This document shows, piece after piece, positions 56,725 through 64,000 of a stretch of DNA of 64,000 bases. Within the stretch, counting starts at the first letter, position 1, and each line of letters opens with the position of its first letter. The position numbers and the translations under genes are program-made. Below the pieces are notes generated by a model. It saw nothing but the letters and a program-made list of their open reading frames with translations. It was not told the origin of the DNA and searched no databases. The DNA is taken from assembly GCA_963701735.1 (NCBI GenBank), contig CAVPBI010000026.1, positions 434,001 through 498,000 on the forward strand, in the 5' to 3' direction. Source of the stretch: CAWABB01 sp963701735. GTDB taxonomy: Bacteria; Bacteroidota; Ignavibacteria; UBA10030; UBA6906.

Positions 56725-56762
56725 ATGTTCTCCTTCATCCAATTCGTCTGCTGTTCGTGGCT

Positions 56763-59700
56763 TCAGTACCGATCCAGAATCTGTTGCTCCTGGACGATCG
56801 CGAGCTTCAGGATTTTGGTCGCGCCCTGATCGGGCATCTCGATGTGAGCGATGTACAGCCCGCTTCCGACCGGCAGACCCGAGCCGTTGGCGAGATCCCA
56901 CCGCTCGAACTGGCTGCTGGACTCCTTGTCGATCCGCCGGACCATGACGCCGGCGAGATTGAAGATCCTGATCGTCGCGCGCACCGGAAGGTGACTGAAT
57001 GTGACGAAGCGTTGATACTTGTTCAGCTCTTCGGAGTTGACGGCGTAGTACGGATTGGGGAAGACGTTCACCGACCCGACGTCCGCCTTCGCGAGCTCCG
57101 TATCCATCGAGTAGACGGGCGTGCTGATCACGAATTCGTCCGTCGGTCTGTTGGGCTTGGTGGTCGTGATCCTGAAGATCGTGCCTGTCTCCGGCATCTG
57201 TGCGGAATACGAGGTCGGGGTATTGACGTCTCCGCCGTTCCACAGGACGAGTACCATCCTGCGCATCACGTCGCCCTGCGCTCCGGCGAGGTATTCGTAG
57301 GCGGCGCCCTCCGCCTCGATCCTGGCAAGGAGCGCGCTGTATCCTGATTCGCCGGGGGTCACGTCTTCGGGGATGACCCAGTAGAACCAGTCGGTGTACG
57401 GGTCGTTCGTCCCGCCTGAAATCGAATGGTCGGCCGTGTCCCCGAACCCGAGCGCCTGGAGGGTCGGCTGGTCCAGCAGGTCGAATGTCGTATCCTCATC
57501 GAGGTCCAGGATATACGGAAACAGCCTGTAGTCGTCGCTCGGGTCGTCAGGCGTGCCGATGCCGGTGTTCCAGAGCTCGAACGGCACGTCGATGACGAGA
57601 TTGGGATAGCCGCTGAAATCCTCGGGGATCAACGCCTTGCCGCCCCTTGCGGTGAACCGGATCTCAAAGTCATTGGGGATGATGAGAGGCCACCGTGCGC
57701 CGCTCTGGGTCACCCGGTCAATGAACTGGGTGTAGTCCGTTCTGCTTTGGTCCGGCGCCTCACCAGTGTGAATGCCCCACCCCTGCGACTCGCCGAGTCC
57801 GGCCGTCTGCTGCCGTGTCCCGTTGGGGCTGTCTTCTGTGTTCGGATAGGGGAACCCGCTCGAGTTGAACCCGAATGCGCCTGCCTCGGGCGGAGAGAGC
57901 GGGCCTGCGGCGTTGGCGACCGTCAGGAACTCCTTGAAGTCGTCCGGCGCCCCGTAGACGCGGAAGATGACGCCGTCCACGATCGGCGATCCGGCGTCCG
58001 TCCCGTTCTGGTCCTGGACGTTCCGCGCGACCGTGTCCACCGCGCCGTTCAGCGTCCGGATGAGATGCCACACCTGGGCCCCGTCCACTTCCTGGAAGAC
58101 GATCCGGTACGACGCGCCCTCCAGCAGGTCCGGGTTGATCACCTGCGGCACGACGTAGCCATCGCTCAGCGACGACCCGGGCACGTTGGTGATGTGCGTG
58201 ACAGTTCCGAGCGTGTCCAGCGAGGCCATCGGCCTGTACCCGGGATCGGGGGCTTTCGGCGTCGTGGTCAGGATGGCCAGCGGGGTCTCGAGGTTGTTCG
58301 GGACCGCGGTCGGGTCCGCGTTGAAGCTGTACGCGGTCACGGCAAAGTAGTACCGGATCCCGTTGACCAGCTCCAGGCCCCCCTCGAGCTCGTTGTTCTT
58401 CACGGAGACGTAGCGTCGAAGGCCTGTATCGTTGCCGAACTGTTTGACGGTCTGAAGAACCTCCCCCGTCACGGGATCGAAATAGAGGTCTCGTATCTTC
58501 CCCACCCCGTCCACGATATCATACGTGGCGATCCGTTTCGCCTGATCGATCGTCGCCGAGGCGGAGGGCAGCTGATACACGTTGTACCCCTGGAACTTGT
58601 ACCCCTTCGAATCCCAGGTCTCGATGCGGCGTGCACCCGCCGCATCCTCGCCCCAGTTCAGCACGACTTCGCGGTCGAGTTCGGAAATCGTGACCCGCGG
58701 TGCCGGTGGCGGGACCGGCAGATCGAAGAAGTTGTTGTACGCGATCTGGGCCTGTTGGTCGTAGAACTTCAGCAGCCCGATCGCCGAAAGACGGTCCACC
58801 CCTTCGATGGCGCCTGCAGCCATGACGGCCACGACGATTTCCTGCGTGTCGCCCGGTGCGAGGGTGAACGGCCCCGAAGCCAGTCCCATGCGGCGGTCGT
58901 CCGGATTGAGCACCTGGCCGTCAACCCATCCCCGGCGCGTTTGCGGATCGCCGGCCATGCAGAACGTCGTCGACTGGTTGGTATTCGGATCGACGAACGG
59001 CGCGCCCGTCTTTCCGACGCGCCCCCGCATGAAGTTGTAGAACTGCTCCGTCCCTTCGTACGTCCCCTGCGTCGGGTCGGTGACCGTGAGGTCTCCCTTG
59101 GCGAAGTAGTAGAACGCCGTCATCGGGAGGTTCATCGCGTCGTGGATCACCTGTCCCCTGGCAATCGCGGTGCTGCCGGGCGACGGGACGATCGGCCCCT
59201 GGAAGAAATCGAAACCGGCGGATGGCGGCGGCAGCGGGCTGTAGGTTTGATCCGTCGCCGCCGCGTTATAGACGTAGCCGAGACTGAGGGTGGTATCGCA
59301 GCCGACGTAATCGTCATCCGAGAACCCGAGGTCGGGGTCGGCCCATTGCGTCACGTACGTGCTTTCCACCACGGCGGCGCTCTTGTTGATCATCAGATAG
59401 CGTCGAAAGTTCATGTTGCCGAGCGCTCCCTGCAGGGCATAGGCCCACGCAGTGACCTGCAGCTCGATGCCGATCGGGTTCGAGCCATACAGGTCGGTCG
59501 TATTGGCGGAGTTGAGATCGTTCGCCACGTACCAGATGGTCTGATCAGCGCCGGGGAATCCCGGGATGTCCGTGGCGGGCTCATAGATCCCGTTCGCGTT
59601 CTTGTCCTCGAACGGGGCCCCGTCCAGCGCAGGCCATTCATTCCAATCGCGGACGTACTGGGAGAGGATCTGCTCTTCGCTCCCTTCGCCGTCGCTCACC

Positions 59701-60158
59701 TCCGACGCCACGCTGGGTGGCGTGTCCGTGTCGTACGCCGGAGGGATATCCCTCCGCACCCGGTAGATCCGGTTCTTGGGCAAGTCCGGGTCTTCGGCGA
59801 TTCCGGGCGAGATGATCTTCCCGCCCTGAAGTCCGCTTTTGAAGGATGACCCCCCGACTCTCGCTTCGCCGTCCACGAGCCCTCCCCAGAGGAACCCGGA
59901 TTTGAAGATCGCTGTCCGGTTGCTCCCCTTCGGGAACTCAAAGCCCGCGTTGTTGTCTTGAACGTCGATGTCGGTGAACCCGTTCGTCCAATAGACCGTG
60001 GAGATGTTGTTGATGTTCATGTAGGTCTTGATCGGGTCCCCGTTCGGTTTGCGGGCCGGAGGGGCCCCGTCGGTCGTTCGCCGGTCTGTTGCACCCCCGT
60101 CCGCAGCAGCCGCGGCAAGCAAGATGGCTGCCGCAACTATCATCCAGATTCTTTTCAT
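56763..60158 (-). CDS. large secreted protein with FN3-like region and T9SS-type C-terminus (cassette 2)
   Basis: This is an intact 1131-residue exported protein. The signal peptide (MKRIWMIVAAAILLAAAAA) leads to a beta-rich N-terminal domain rich in Asn, Asp and Gly. A fibronectin-like region follows (PRVTISELDREVVLNWGED, GYKFQGYNVYQLPSA, GIRYYFAVTAYSFNADP), and then a C-terminal domain beginning VNVFPNPYYAVNSEELNKYQ and ending ILKLAIVQEQQILDRY. The last part has the PNPY motif and the IFNLAGVMVRRID strand of T9SS sorting domains. No catalytic motif was recognised. It sits between a TonB receptor (42 bases upstream) and a PorV-like gene, so it may be a surface-exposed binding protein that works with the receptor. 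Confidence 0.75.
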   Translation of the reverse strand: MKRIWMIVAAAILLAAAAADGGATDRRTTDGAPPARKPNGDPIKTYMNINNISTVYWTNGFTDIDVQDNNAGFEFPKGSNRTAIFKSGFLWGGLVDGEARVGGSSFKSGLQGGKIISPGIAEDPDLPKNRIYRVRRDIPPAYDTDTPPSVASEVSDGEGSEEQILSQYVRDWNEWPALDGAPFEDKNANGIYEPATDIPGFPGADQTIWYVANDLNSANTTDLYGSNPIGIELQVTAWAYALQGALGNMNFRRYLMINKSAAVVESTYVTQWADPDLGFSDDDYVGCDTTLSLGYVYNAAATDQTYSPLPPPSAGFDFFQGPIVPSPGSTAIARGQVIHDAMNLPMTAFYYFAKGDLTVTDPTQGTYEGTEQFYNFMRGRVGKTGAPFVDPNTNQSTTFCMAGDPQTRRGWVDGQVLNPDDRRMGLASGPFTLAPGDTQEIVVAVMAAGAIEGVDRLSAIGLLKFYDQQAQIAYNNFFDLPVPPPAPRVTISELDREVVLNWGEDAAGARRIETWDSKGYKFQGYNVYQLPSASATIDQAKRIATYDIVDGVGKIRDLYFDPVTGEVLQTVKQFGNDTGLRRYVSVKNNELEGGLELVNGIRYYFAVTAYSFNADPTAVPNNLETPLAILTTTPKAPDPGYRPMASLDTLGTVTHITNVPGSSLSDGYVVPQVINPDLLEGASYRIVFQEVDGAQVWHLIRTLNGAVDTVARNVQDQNGTDAGSPIVDGVIFRVYGAPDDFKEFLTVANAAGPLSPPEAGAFGFNSSGFPYPNTEDSPNGTRQQTAGLGESQGWGIHTGEAPDQSRTDYTQFIDRVTQSGARWPLIIPNDFEIRFTARGGKALIPEDFSGYPNLVIDVPFELWNTGIGTPDDPSDDYRLFPYILDLDEDTTFDLLDQPTLQALGFGDTADHSISGGTNDPYTDWFYWVIPEDVTPGESGYSALLARIEAEGAAYEYLAGAQGDVMRRMVLVLWNGGDVNTPTSYSAQMPETGTIFRITTTKPNRPTDEFVISTPVYSMDTELAKADVGSVNVFPNPYYAVNSEELNKYQRFVTFSHLPVRATIRIFNLAGVMVRRIDKESSSQFERWDLANGSGLPVGSGLYIAHIEMPDQGATKILKLAIVQEQQILDRY

Positions 60159-60200
60159 GATGCTTCGGCTCCTCAGTGGTTGCGATCCGGTTTGTCTGGC

Positions 60201-63188
60201 TCAGTAGTCCAGCCGAATGCCCAGCCGGATCTGCCGGGGCGGACCGTAGAGGTACGGCACTGTGTTCAGGAACGGCGCATTCTGCCACTGCTCGTAGTAG
60301 TCGAGGTTGATGGACCGGTACATGGAGGCATACTGCTGACCGTAGGTGCTCACGAGTTTCCCTCCCAGATTGGGATCCGTGAGGTAGCCGTCGTCGGACG
60401 CGCTGCCGGTTCTCAGGAAGACGTTTTCGACGTTCTGGCGGTCAAACACGTTGATCACGAAGACGTAGAGGTTGGCGCTCAGCTTGTCGGTCAGCCTGAA
60501 CGTCTTGTCCACGCGCATGTCGAGCTGGACGATCCACGGGGTGGTCGAAGCGCCCAGTGCTTCCACCGGTGAGCGGCTCCGGGCTTCCCCTTCCAGGTTT
60601 GCGCCGCCCATGCCGCGCGTGAACGGGTGTCCGCTGTTGAACGACAGCAGCGCGGACGCTCCGAGCTCCTGCAGGATCGGTCCGCCATCGTCCTTACCGA
60701 ACCGATAATCGACGTTCAGATTCCCGCGGACGCCGTTGTTGAACTCGAGCGGGCTGATGTACTGCGGGCGGAAGATTGTGACGCCGTCCACCGGGGCCCC
60801 GACGATACCGCGGCTGGAGTTCGGGAACGAGCCGGTGCCCGCTGCGTCCTGGAACGCCACCGTCGCGTTCACCTGAAACCGCTGCACGCGGCGGAGATTC
60901 AGCGTCATCTCGATCCCCTTGGTCGTGGCAAAGTCGCCGTTCCGCAACACCGCGTATGCGCCGTATTTCGATCCCTCGGTGAAGACCTGATCGTACACGA
61001 TCTGGTCCTTGATATCCTTGTAGTACCCCGTGATATCGAATGCGGCCACTTCGCCGATCTGCTGGCGGAAGCCGATCTCATATTGCGTGGTGCGCGTGGG
61101 CCTGACGTCGAAGCCTACCGGTCCGCCGATGAAGAACCCGCCCCGCATGTTCGAGCCGGTCAGGTACGCACCCTGGTACGCGTCCCGCAACCGCGACTGC
61201 TGAACGAACTTCCCGAACTGAGCGTGGAAGACGGTCTGGTCCGTCACCGGGAACGACAGGCCGATCCTGGGGCTGACGGACGAATACGGCTTCGTTTTGA
61301 CGAACCCCTCGGGGTTCAACTCGAGGGTCGTCTTGTCGATCGACAGCTCCGGCTTGGTCGGATCGACAAACGCGTAGTTATCGATGTCGATGTAGTCGTA
61401 CCGGAGCCCGACGTTCACGACCAGGTCGTTGTACTCGATCTTGTCCTGCACGTACGCGCCCAGGAACACCGGATTGCGCGCTCCCTCGATTCCCTCGGCG
61501 TCGGAGATGTTGCCAAAAACGTCGTACCCGAAATTGTTCACGCCCCGGATGCGCAGGATCTGTTCGACCGTCTGCTTCTGCGGATCCCCGTCGGGCAGCT
61601 GATCATTGTTATAGATGAGACCGGCCAGCCCGAACACCCCTTCGTTTCCGAAGCTGTAGTTCCTGATCGTGTACCGCTGGTACTCGACGCCGGCCTTGAC
61701 CGCGTGCACATTGCCGAGCTGCGTGCTGAAGGCCCCGGTCAGGTTCCAGGCCTCGCGCTTGAAGTTGACGTAGGCGGCCGTGACGTCTCCCGGCGCGTTG
61801 AACGCGAACGTGTAGATCTGCCGCTGTGCGGGGCGTATGAACCTGCCGAACGTATCGTTCTCCTCCCGCTCCCAGATGAACCCGGCCTCGGCATTGGCGA
61901 CGCTGTCCCCGTACGCCCAGAAGTTGTCCTTCAGATAGGGGTCGAAGTTCTTCTGCGCCTGCTGGAAATACCCCACGGTCACCTCGTAGAAGGTGGTCGG
62001 GTTCAGGAGGTGCGTGAGCTTGACGTTCCCCGATCCGTTCCAGGTGTCGACCTGCTCGATGCGGGCACTGTTCAGGAGGTTCGCGATGGATCCGGCGTTC
62101 CGGTTGGTGTTGTAGGGAAGGTATCCCGTGCCCGTCGCGTACGTGCCCGCGAGCCGGAACCTCAGCGGCATGAAATCGAACGTGAGCGTCCCGCTGTAGT
62201 TGAACTGATTCAGGGAATTCCGGAGCAGGGGTCCGCCGGGATAGACGAGGTTGACCGTGTCGCCGAGATTGGCCACGGTTCCCAGGTTGATTCCGGGATA
62301 GGCCTGCGGGTTCGCATCACGGATGAAGTAGTAGTTGAAGAGCCCGAACCCCTTGATGCGCTCGTCCACCAGGGGGCCGCTCGCCGTGGCGGTGAACTCG
62401 TTGTAGCCGTACTGGTAGGTTCCGAGGAACTTCTCTCCGCTGTACGCTTCGTCGCGCGAACGGAACGCGACGTTGTCGGTCACGTAGTGGAGGCTGAAGT
62501 GGGGTTCGACGGTTCCCGTCTTCAGCTGTTGCTGGACGATGCCCGCGTTCGCCCCTCCGAATTCGGCGGTGTACCCGCCTGCCTGGACCTGCACCTCTTC
62601 GATGGCGTCCTGCACGAGCGTGACCGCCGCACCGCCGACCATGGGGTTGGTGACCGACACGCCCTCGAGATAGAAGCCCACTTCGTCCTGCCGGCCGCCG
62701 CGGATAAAGACCACGTTGTCCTTCAGGACGACCCCCGCCTGGAGCGCGAGGATATTGTTCACCCCGCGGACGGGCAACGAGCTGATATCCTCGGCCGTCG
62801 TGATGCGGACCGCGTTCGTGGCATCCCGCGTGACGAGCGGTCGATCCGCGACGACCTCGACGGCCTGCAGCGTGACCGTCTCGCTCACCAGCTCGAGCGC
62901 CGCATCGGTCGTGAGCGTGTTGTTGACCCGGACGTTGGAGAGCGTCAGTGCGGTATAGCCGACGTACGTCGCCCGCAGCGAGTACGTGCCGGCCGGGACT
63001 TCGAGAATGGCGAACTCTCCGTTCACGTCCGTCGCGGCCCCCATGGTCGTCCCCACCACGACAACATTGGCGCCGACGAGCGGCTCGCGGGAATCGCGGT
63101 CATACACCTTGCCGCGTATCTTGCCCGTAGCCCATGCTGCGGAGGACAGCACTGACAGTAGCGCGAGCAGGGTTATGCAGTGCCTCAT
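60201..63188 (-). CDS. TonB-dependent receptor with carboxypeptidase-regulatory-like domain (cassette 2)
   Basis: This is an intact outer membrane receptor of about 995 residues. After the signal peptide come a CarboxypepD_reg-like domain (GKIRGKVYDRDSREPLVGAN, about residues 22-110), a plug domain with ISSLPVRGVNNILALQAGV and FIRGGRQDEVGFYLEGVSV, and a 22-strand-type barrel ending QIRLGIRLDY. Such receptors import large or scarce substrates using TonB energy; which one is unknown. The start at 63188 was chosen because AAGGAG lies about 7 bases upstream; a GTG at 63194 is an alternative. It begins the operon receptor, cargo, PorV, preceded by a 490-base gap. Confidence 0.88.
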   Translation of the reverse strand: MRHCITLLALLSVLSSAAWATGKIRGKVYDRDSREPLVGANVVVVGTTMGAATDVNGEFAILEVPAGTYSLRATYVGYTALTLSNVRVNNTLTTDAALELVSETVTLQAVEVVADRPLVTRDATNAVRITTAEDISSLPVRGVNNILALQAGVVLKDNVVFIRGGRQDEVGFYLEGVSVTNPMVGGAAVTLVQDAIEEVQVQAGGYTAEFGGANAGIVQQQLKTGTVEPHFSLHYVTDNVAFRSRDEAYSGEKFLGTYQYGYNEFTATASGPLVDERIKGFGLFNYYFIRDANPQAYPGINLGTVANLGDTVNLVYPGGPLLRNSLNQFNYSGTLTFDFMPLRFRLAGTYATGTGYLPYNTNRNAGSIANLLNSARIEQVDTWNGSGNVKLTHLLNPTTFYEVTVGYFQQAQKNFDPYLKDNFWAYGDSVANAEAGFIWEREENDTFGRFIRPAQRQIYTFAFNAPGDVTAAYVNFKREAWNLTGAFSTQLGNVHAVKAGVEYQRYTIRNYSFGNEGVFGLAGLIYNNDQLPDGDPQKQTVEQILRIRGVNNFGYDVFGNISDAEGIEGARNPVFLGAYVQDKIEYNDLVVNVGLRYDYIDIDNYAFVDPTKPELSIDKTTLELNPEGFVKTKPYSSVSPRIGLSFPVTDQTVFHAQFGKFVQQSRLRDAYQGAYLTGSNMRGGFFIGGPVGFDVRPTRTTQYEIGFRQQIGEVAAFDITGYYKDIKDQIVYDQVFTEGSKYGAYAVLRNGDFATTKGIEMTLNLRRVQRFQVNATVAFQDAAGTGSFPNSSRGIVGAPVDGVTIFRPQYISPLEFNNGVRGNLNVDYRFGKDDGGPILQELGASALLSFNSGHPFTRGMGGANLEGEARSRSPVEALGASTTPWIVQLDMRVDKTFRLTDKLSANLYVFVINVFDRQNVENVFLRTGSASDDGYLTDPNLGGKLVSTYGQQYASMYRSINLDYYEQWQNAPFLNTVPYLYGPPRQIRLGIRLDY

Positions 63189-63678
63189 GGTCACTCTCCT
63201 TCACTCCTTGTTGGAAAGGGCGTAGATTTCCCGCGACAGGACGCACAGGGTTTCTGCCCGGGGAATCGGATCGACGCCGCGCCACGCGGACGCGGCCAAC
63301 GGTAATCAGCTATGGAAGGACGTCGTGGAAGGTTGTATCAATGCGATCGATCGGCTCACCTCCTTGGGATCTTCGTTGCGCGCCCCGGGCCGCCCGCCCA
63401 CCCCATCTCACAGATCCTTGAAGCGAACGGCCCCGAAGCGACGACGAATATCTATGGTAGCAGGAAGGTACGATCCGACAAGCGGGGTGTCCAAACCGTT
63501 TGCGCCGTGATGCTGGAGAGGGGAAACGAAATTCAGAGGCGTACGGCGGGACGCAGTGGAGGAGAGTGAAACGTCATATCTGTAAATGGTTCAGCCGATC
63601 CTGAACAGGACCGGCTGATGACGTGAAGGCCGCAGCGCGATGCTCACCGGCGCGGGCAACCGGAGCATGGGAGCAGGC
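63189..63678. other. 490-base intergenic region upstream of cassette 2
   Basis: No convincing gene is visible here. The region should contain the cassette 2 promoter, but no clear -7 or -10 element was found. A compound hairpin lies at 63571-63624, just beyond the end of the LytTR gene. Confidence 0.7.
63571..63624 (-). terminator. two-part hairpin after the LytTR gene
   Basis: An outer 7-base stem (ACGTCAT at 63571-63577 with ATGACGT at 63618-63624) encloses an inner stem (CAGCCGATCC at 63592-63601 with GGACCGGCTG at 63608-63617, one mismatch). It starts 55 bases past the LytTR stop. It lacks a T tract, so a terminator role is only likely. Confidence 0.4.
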
Positions 63679-64000
63679 TCAGGCATGCGGCCCGAGCCGC
63701 TGAAACACTCTCTCGCGGAACGATCTGCTCAGTGTCAAGCGGGTGCCATCGAACAGCACAACCGAATATTCTCCGTAGAACAGCGGCTGCATCTCTTTGA
63801 TGCGGTCGATGTTCACGATCGTCGAGCGGTGGATCCTCATGAACGAGCGGTACGGCAACTGCTGCTCCAGCTCCGAGATCTTTTCGCGCAAGAGGTGCTT
63901 CTTCTGTCCGGTATGGAGGCAGACGTAGTCGCCCTGCGCCTCGACCCAGTCGATCTCTTCCGCCCGGAGGAAGACGATCTTCCCCCCGGTCTTCAGCATG
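63679..64000 (-). CDS. LytTR DNA-binding domain, probable LytR/AgrA-type response regulator (partial)
   Basis: This is the C-terminal part of a protein that continues beyond the right edge of the window. The LytTR domain is complete enough to recognise: IVFLRAEEIDWVEAQGDYVC, KKHLLREKISELEQQL, FMRIHRSTIVNIDRIKEMQP and TRLTLSRSFRERVFQRL. Such domains usually follow a receiver domain and bind direct-repeat operators. The gene points towards the cassette 2 receptor but is separated from it by 490 bases. Control of that cassette is possible but not shown. Confidence 0.9.
   Translation of the reverse strand, partial: MLKTGGKIVFLRAEEIDWVEAQGDYVCLHTGQKKHLLREKISELEQQLPYRSFMRIHRSTIVNIDRIKEMQPLFYGEYSVVLFDGTRLTLSRSFRERVFQRLGPHA

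Noticed and set aside
60627..63155. An 842-residue open frame on the plus strand opposite the TonB receptor.
   Set aside because: The minus-strand frame is a clear receptor with signal peptide, plug and barrel; the plus-strand product has no recognisable domain.
1..64000. CRISPR arrays, prophage, insertion sequences with transposase, tRNA or rRNA genes.
   Set aside because: I saw no regular repeat-spacer array, phage structural gene, transposase or RNA gene on either strand. tRNAs could be missed by eye; a covariance search would settle this.

Overview
This window comes from a GC-rich bacterium that I place in the Bacteroidota/Chlorobiota lineage, most like Ignavibacteria or a relative. The grounds are T9SS-type C-terminal sorting domains (YPNPFNPST-like), several PorV/PorQ-like proteins, TonB receptors with a carboxypeptidase-regulatory-like N-terminal domain, a DUF3276 protein and a TAnnTTTG promoter. 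This placement is inference from gene content; no rRNA or tRNA is visible. About 20 single-base frameshifts break otherwise well conserved genes. Most look like uncorrected indels in the assembly, so many genes below are given as one locus across a frame change.

Region 1 (90-15346, minus strand): a methylmalonyl-CoA mutase large subunit, then a compact carotenoid operon. In transcription order it is crtI, carH, crtB, crtE, phr, crtZ, a crtD-like desaturase, an acyltransferase, a GT2 glycosyltransferase, an SRPBCC protein, cruF-like, crtYc, crtYd, a second SRPBCC protein and an SDR epimerase. Many genes overlap by 1 or 4 bases. Together they predict a monocyclic, hydroxylated, glycosylated and acylated C40 carotenoid, controlled by a B12-based light sensor and co-expressed with photolyase.

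Region 2 (15465-32232): housekeeping and miscellaneous genes: glgB, rmuC, thioredoxin, DUF3276, an M28 peptidase, a threonine-dehydrogenase-like SDR, a response regulator, alanine racemase, an S9 peptidase, a CxxC protein, a small basic protein, a dienelactone hydrolase-like lipoprotein, a VOC protein, gpmA, a flavin reductase and an envelope protein.

Region 3 (32359-45981): a large secreted Tyr/Pro-rich protein, a PNPOx-like protein, a LysM protein, apaG and panD. They are followed by a peptide-degradation neighbourhood: an M14 carboxypeptidase and a secreted cyanophycinase-like S51 protein on the minus strand, divergent from an M20 peptidase, a secreted cyanophycinase, a YfcC transporter, a T9SS cargo and an RpiR regulator. 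This may be a cyanophycin or isoaspartyl-peptide utilisation locus.

Region 4 (46164-64000): two paralogous cassettes of TonB receptor, large FN3-like T9SS protein and PorV-like protein, in opposite orientation, on either side of a DAHP synthase and a FadL-family porin. The first receptor carries about seven frameshifts; the second cassette is intact. Three perfect palindromes sharing an 18-base core lie between the cassettes. A structured repeat occurs once before the first receptor and once at 27070. A partial LytTR regulator runs off the right end.
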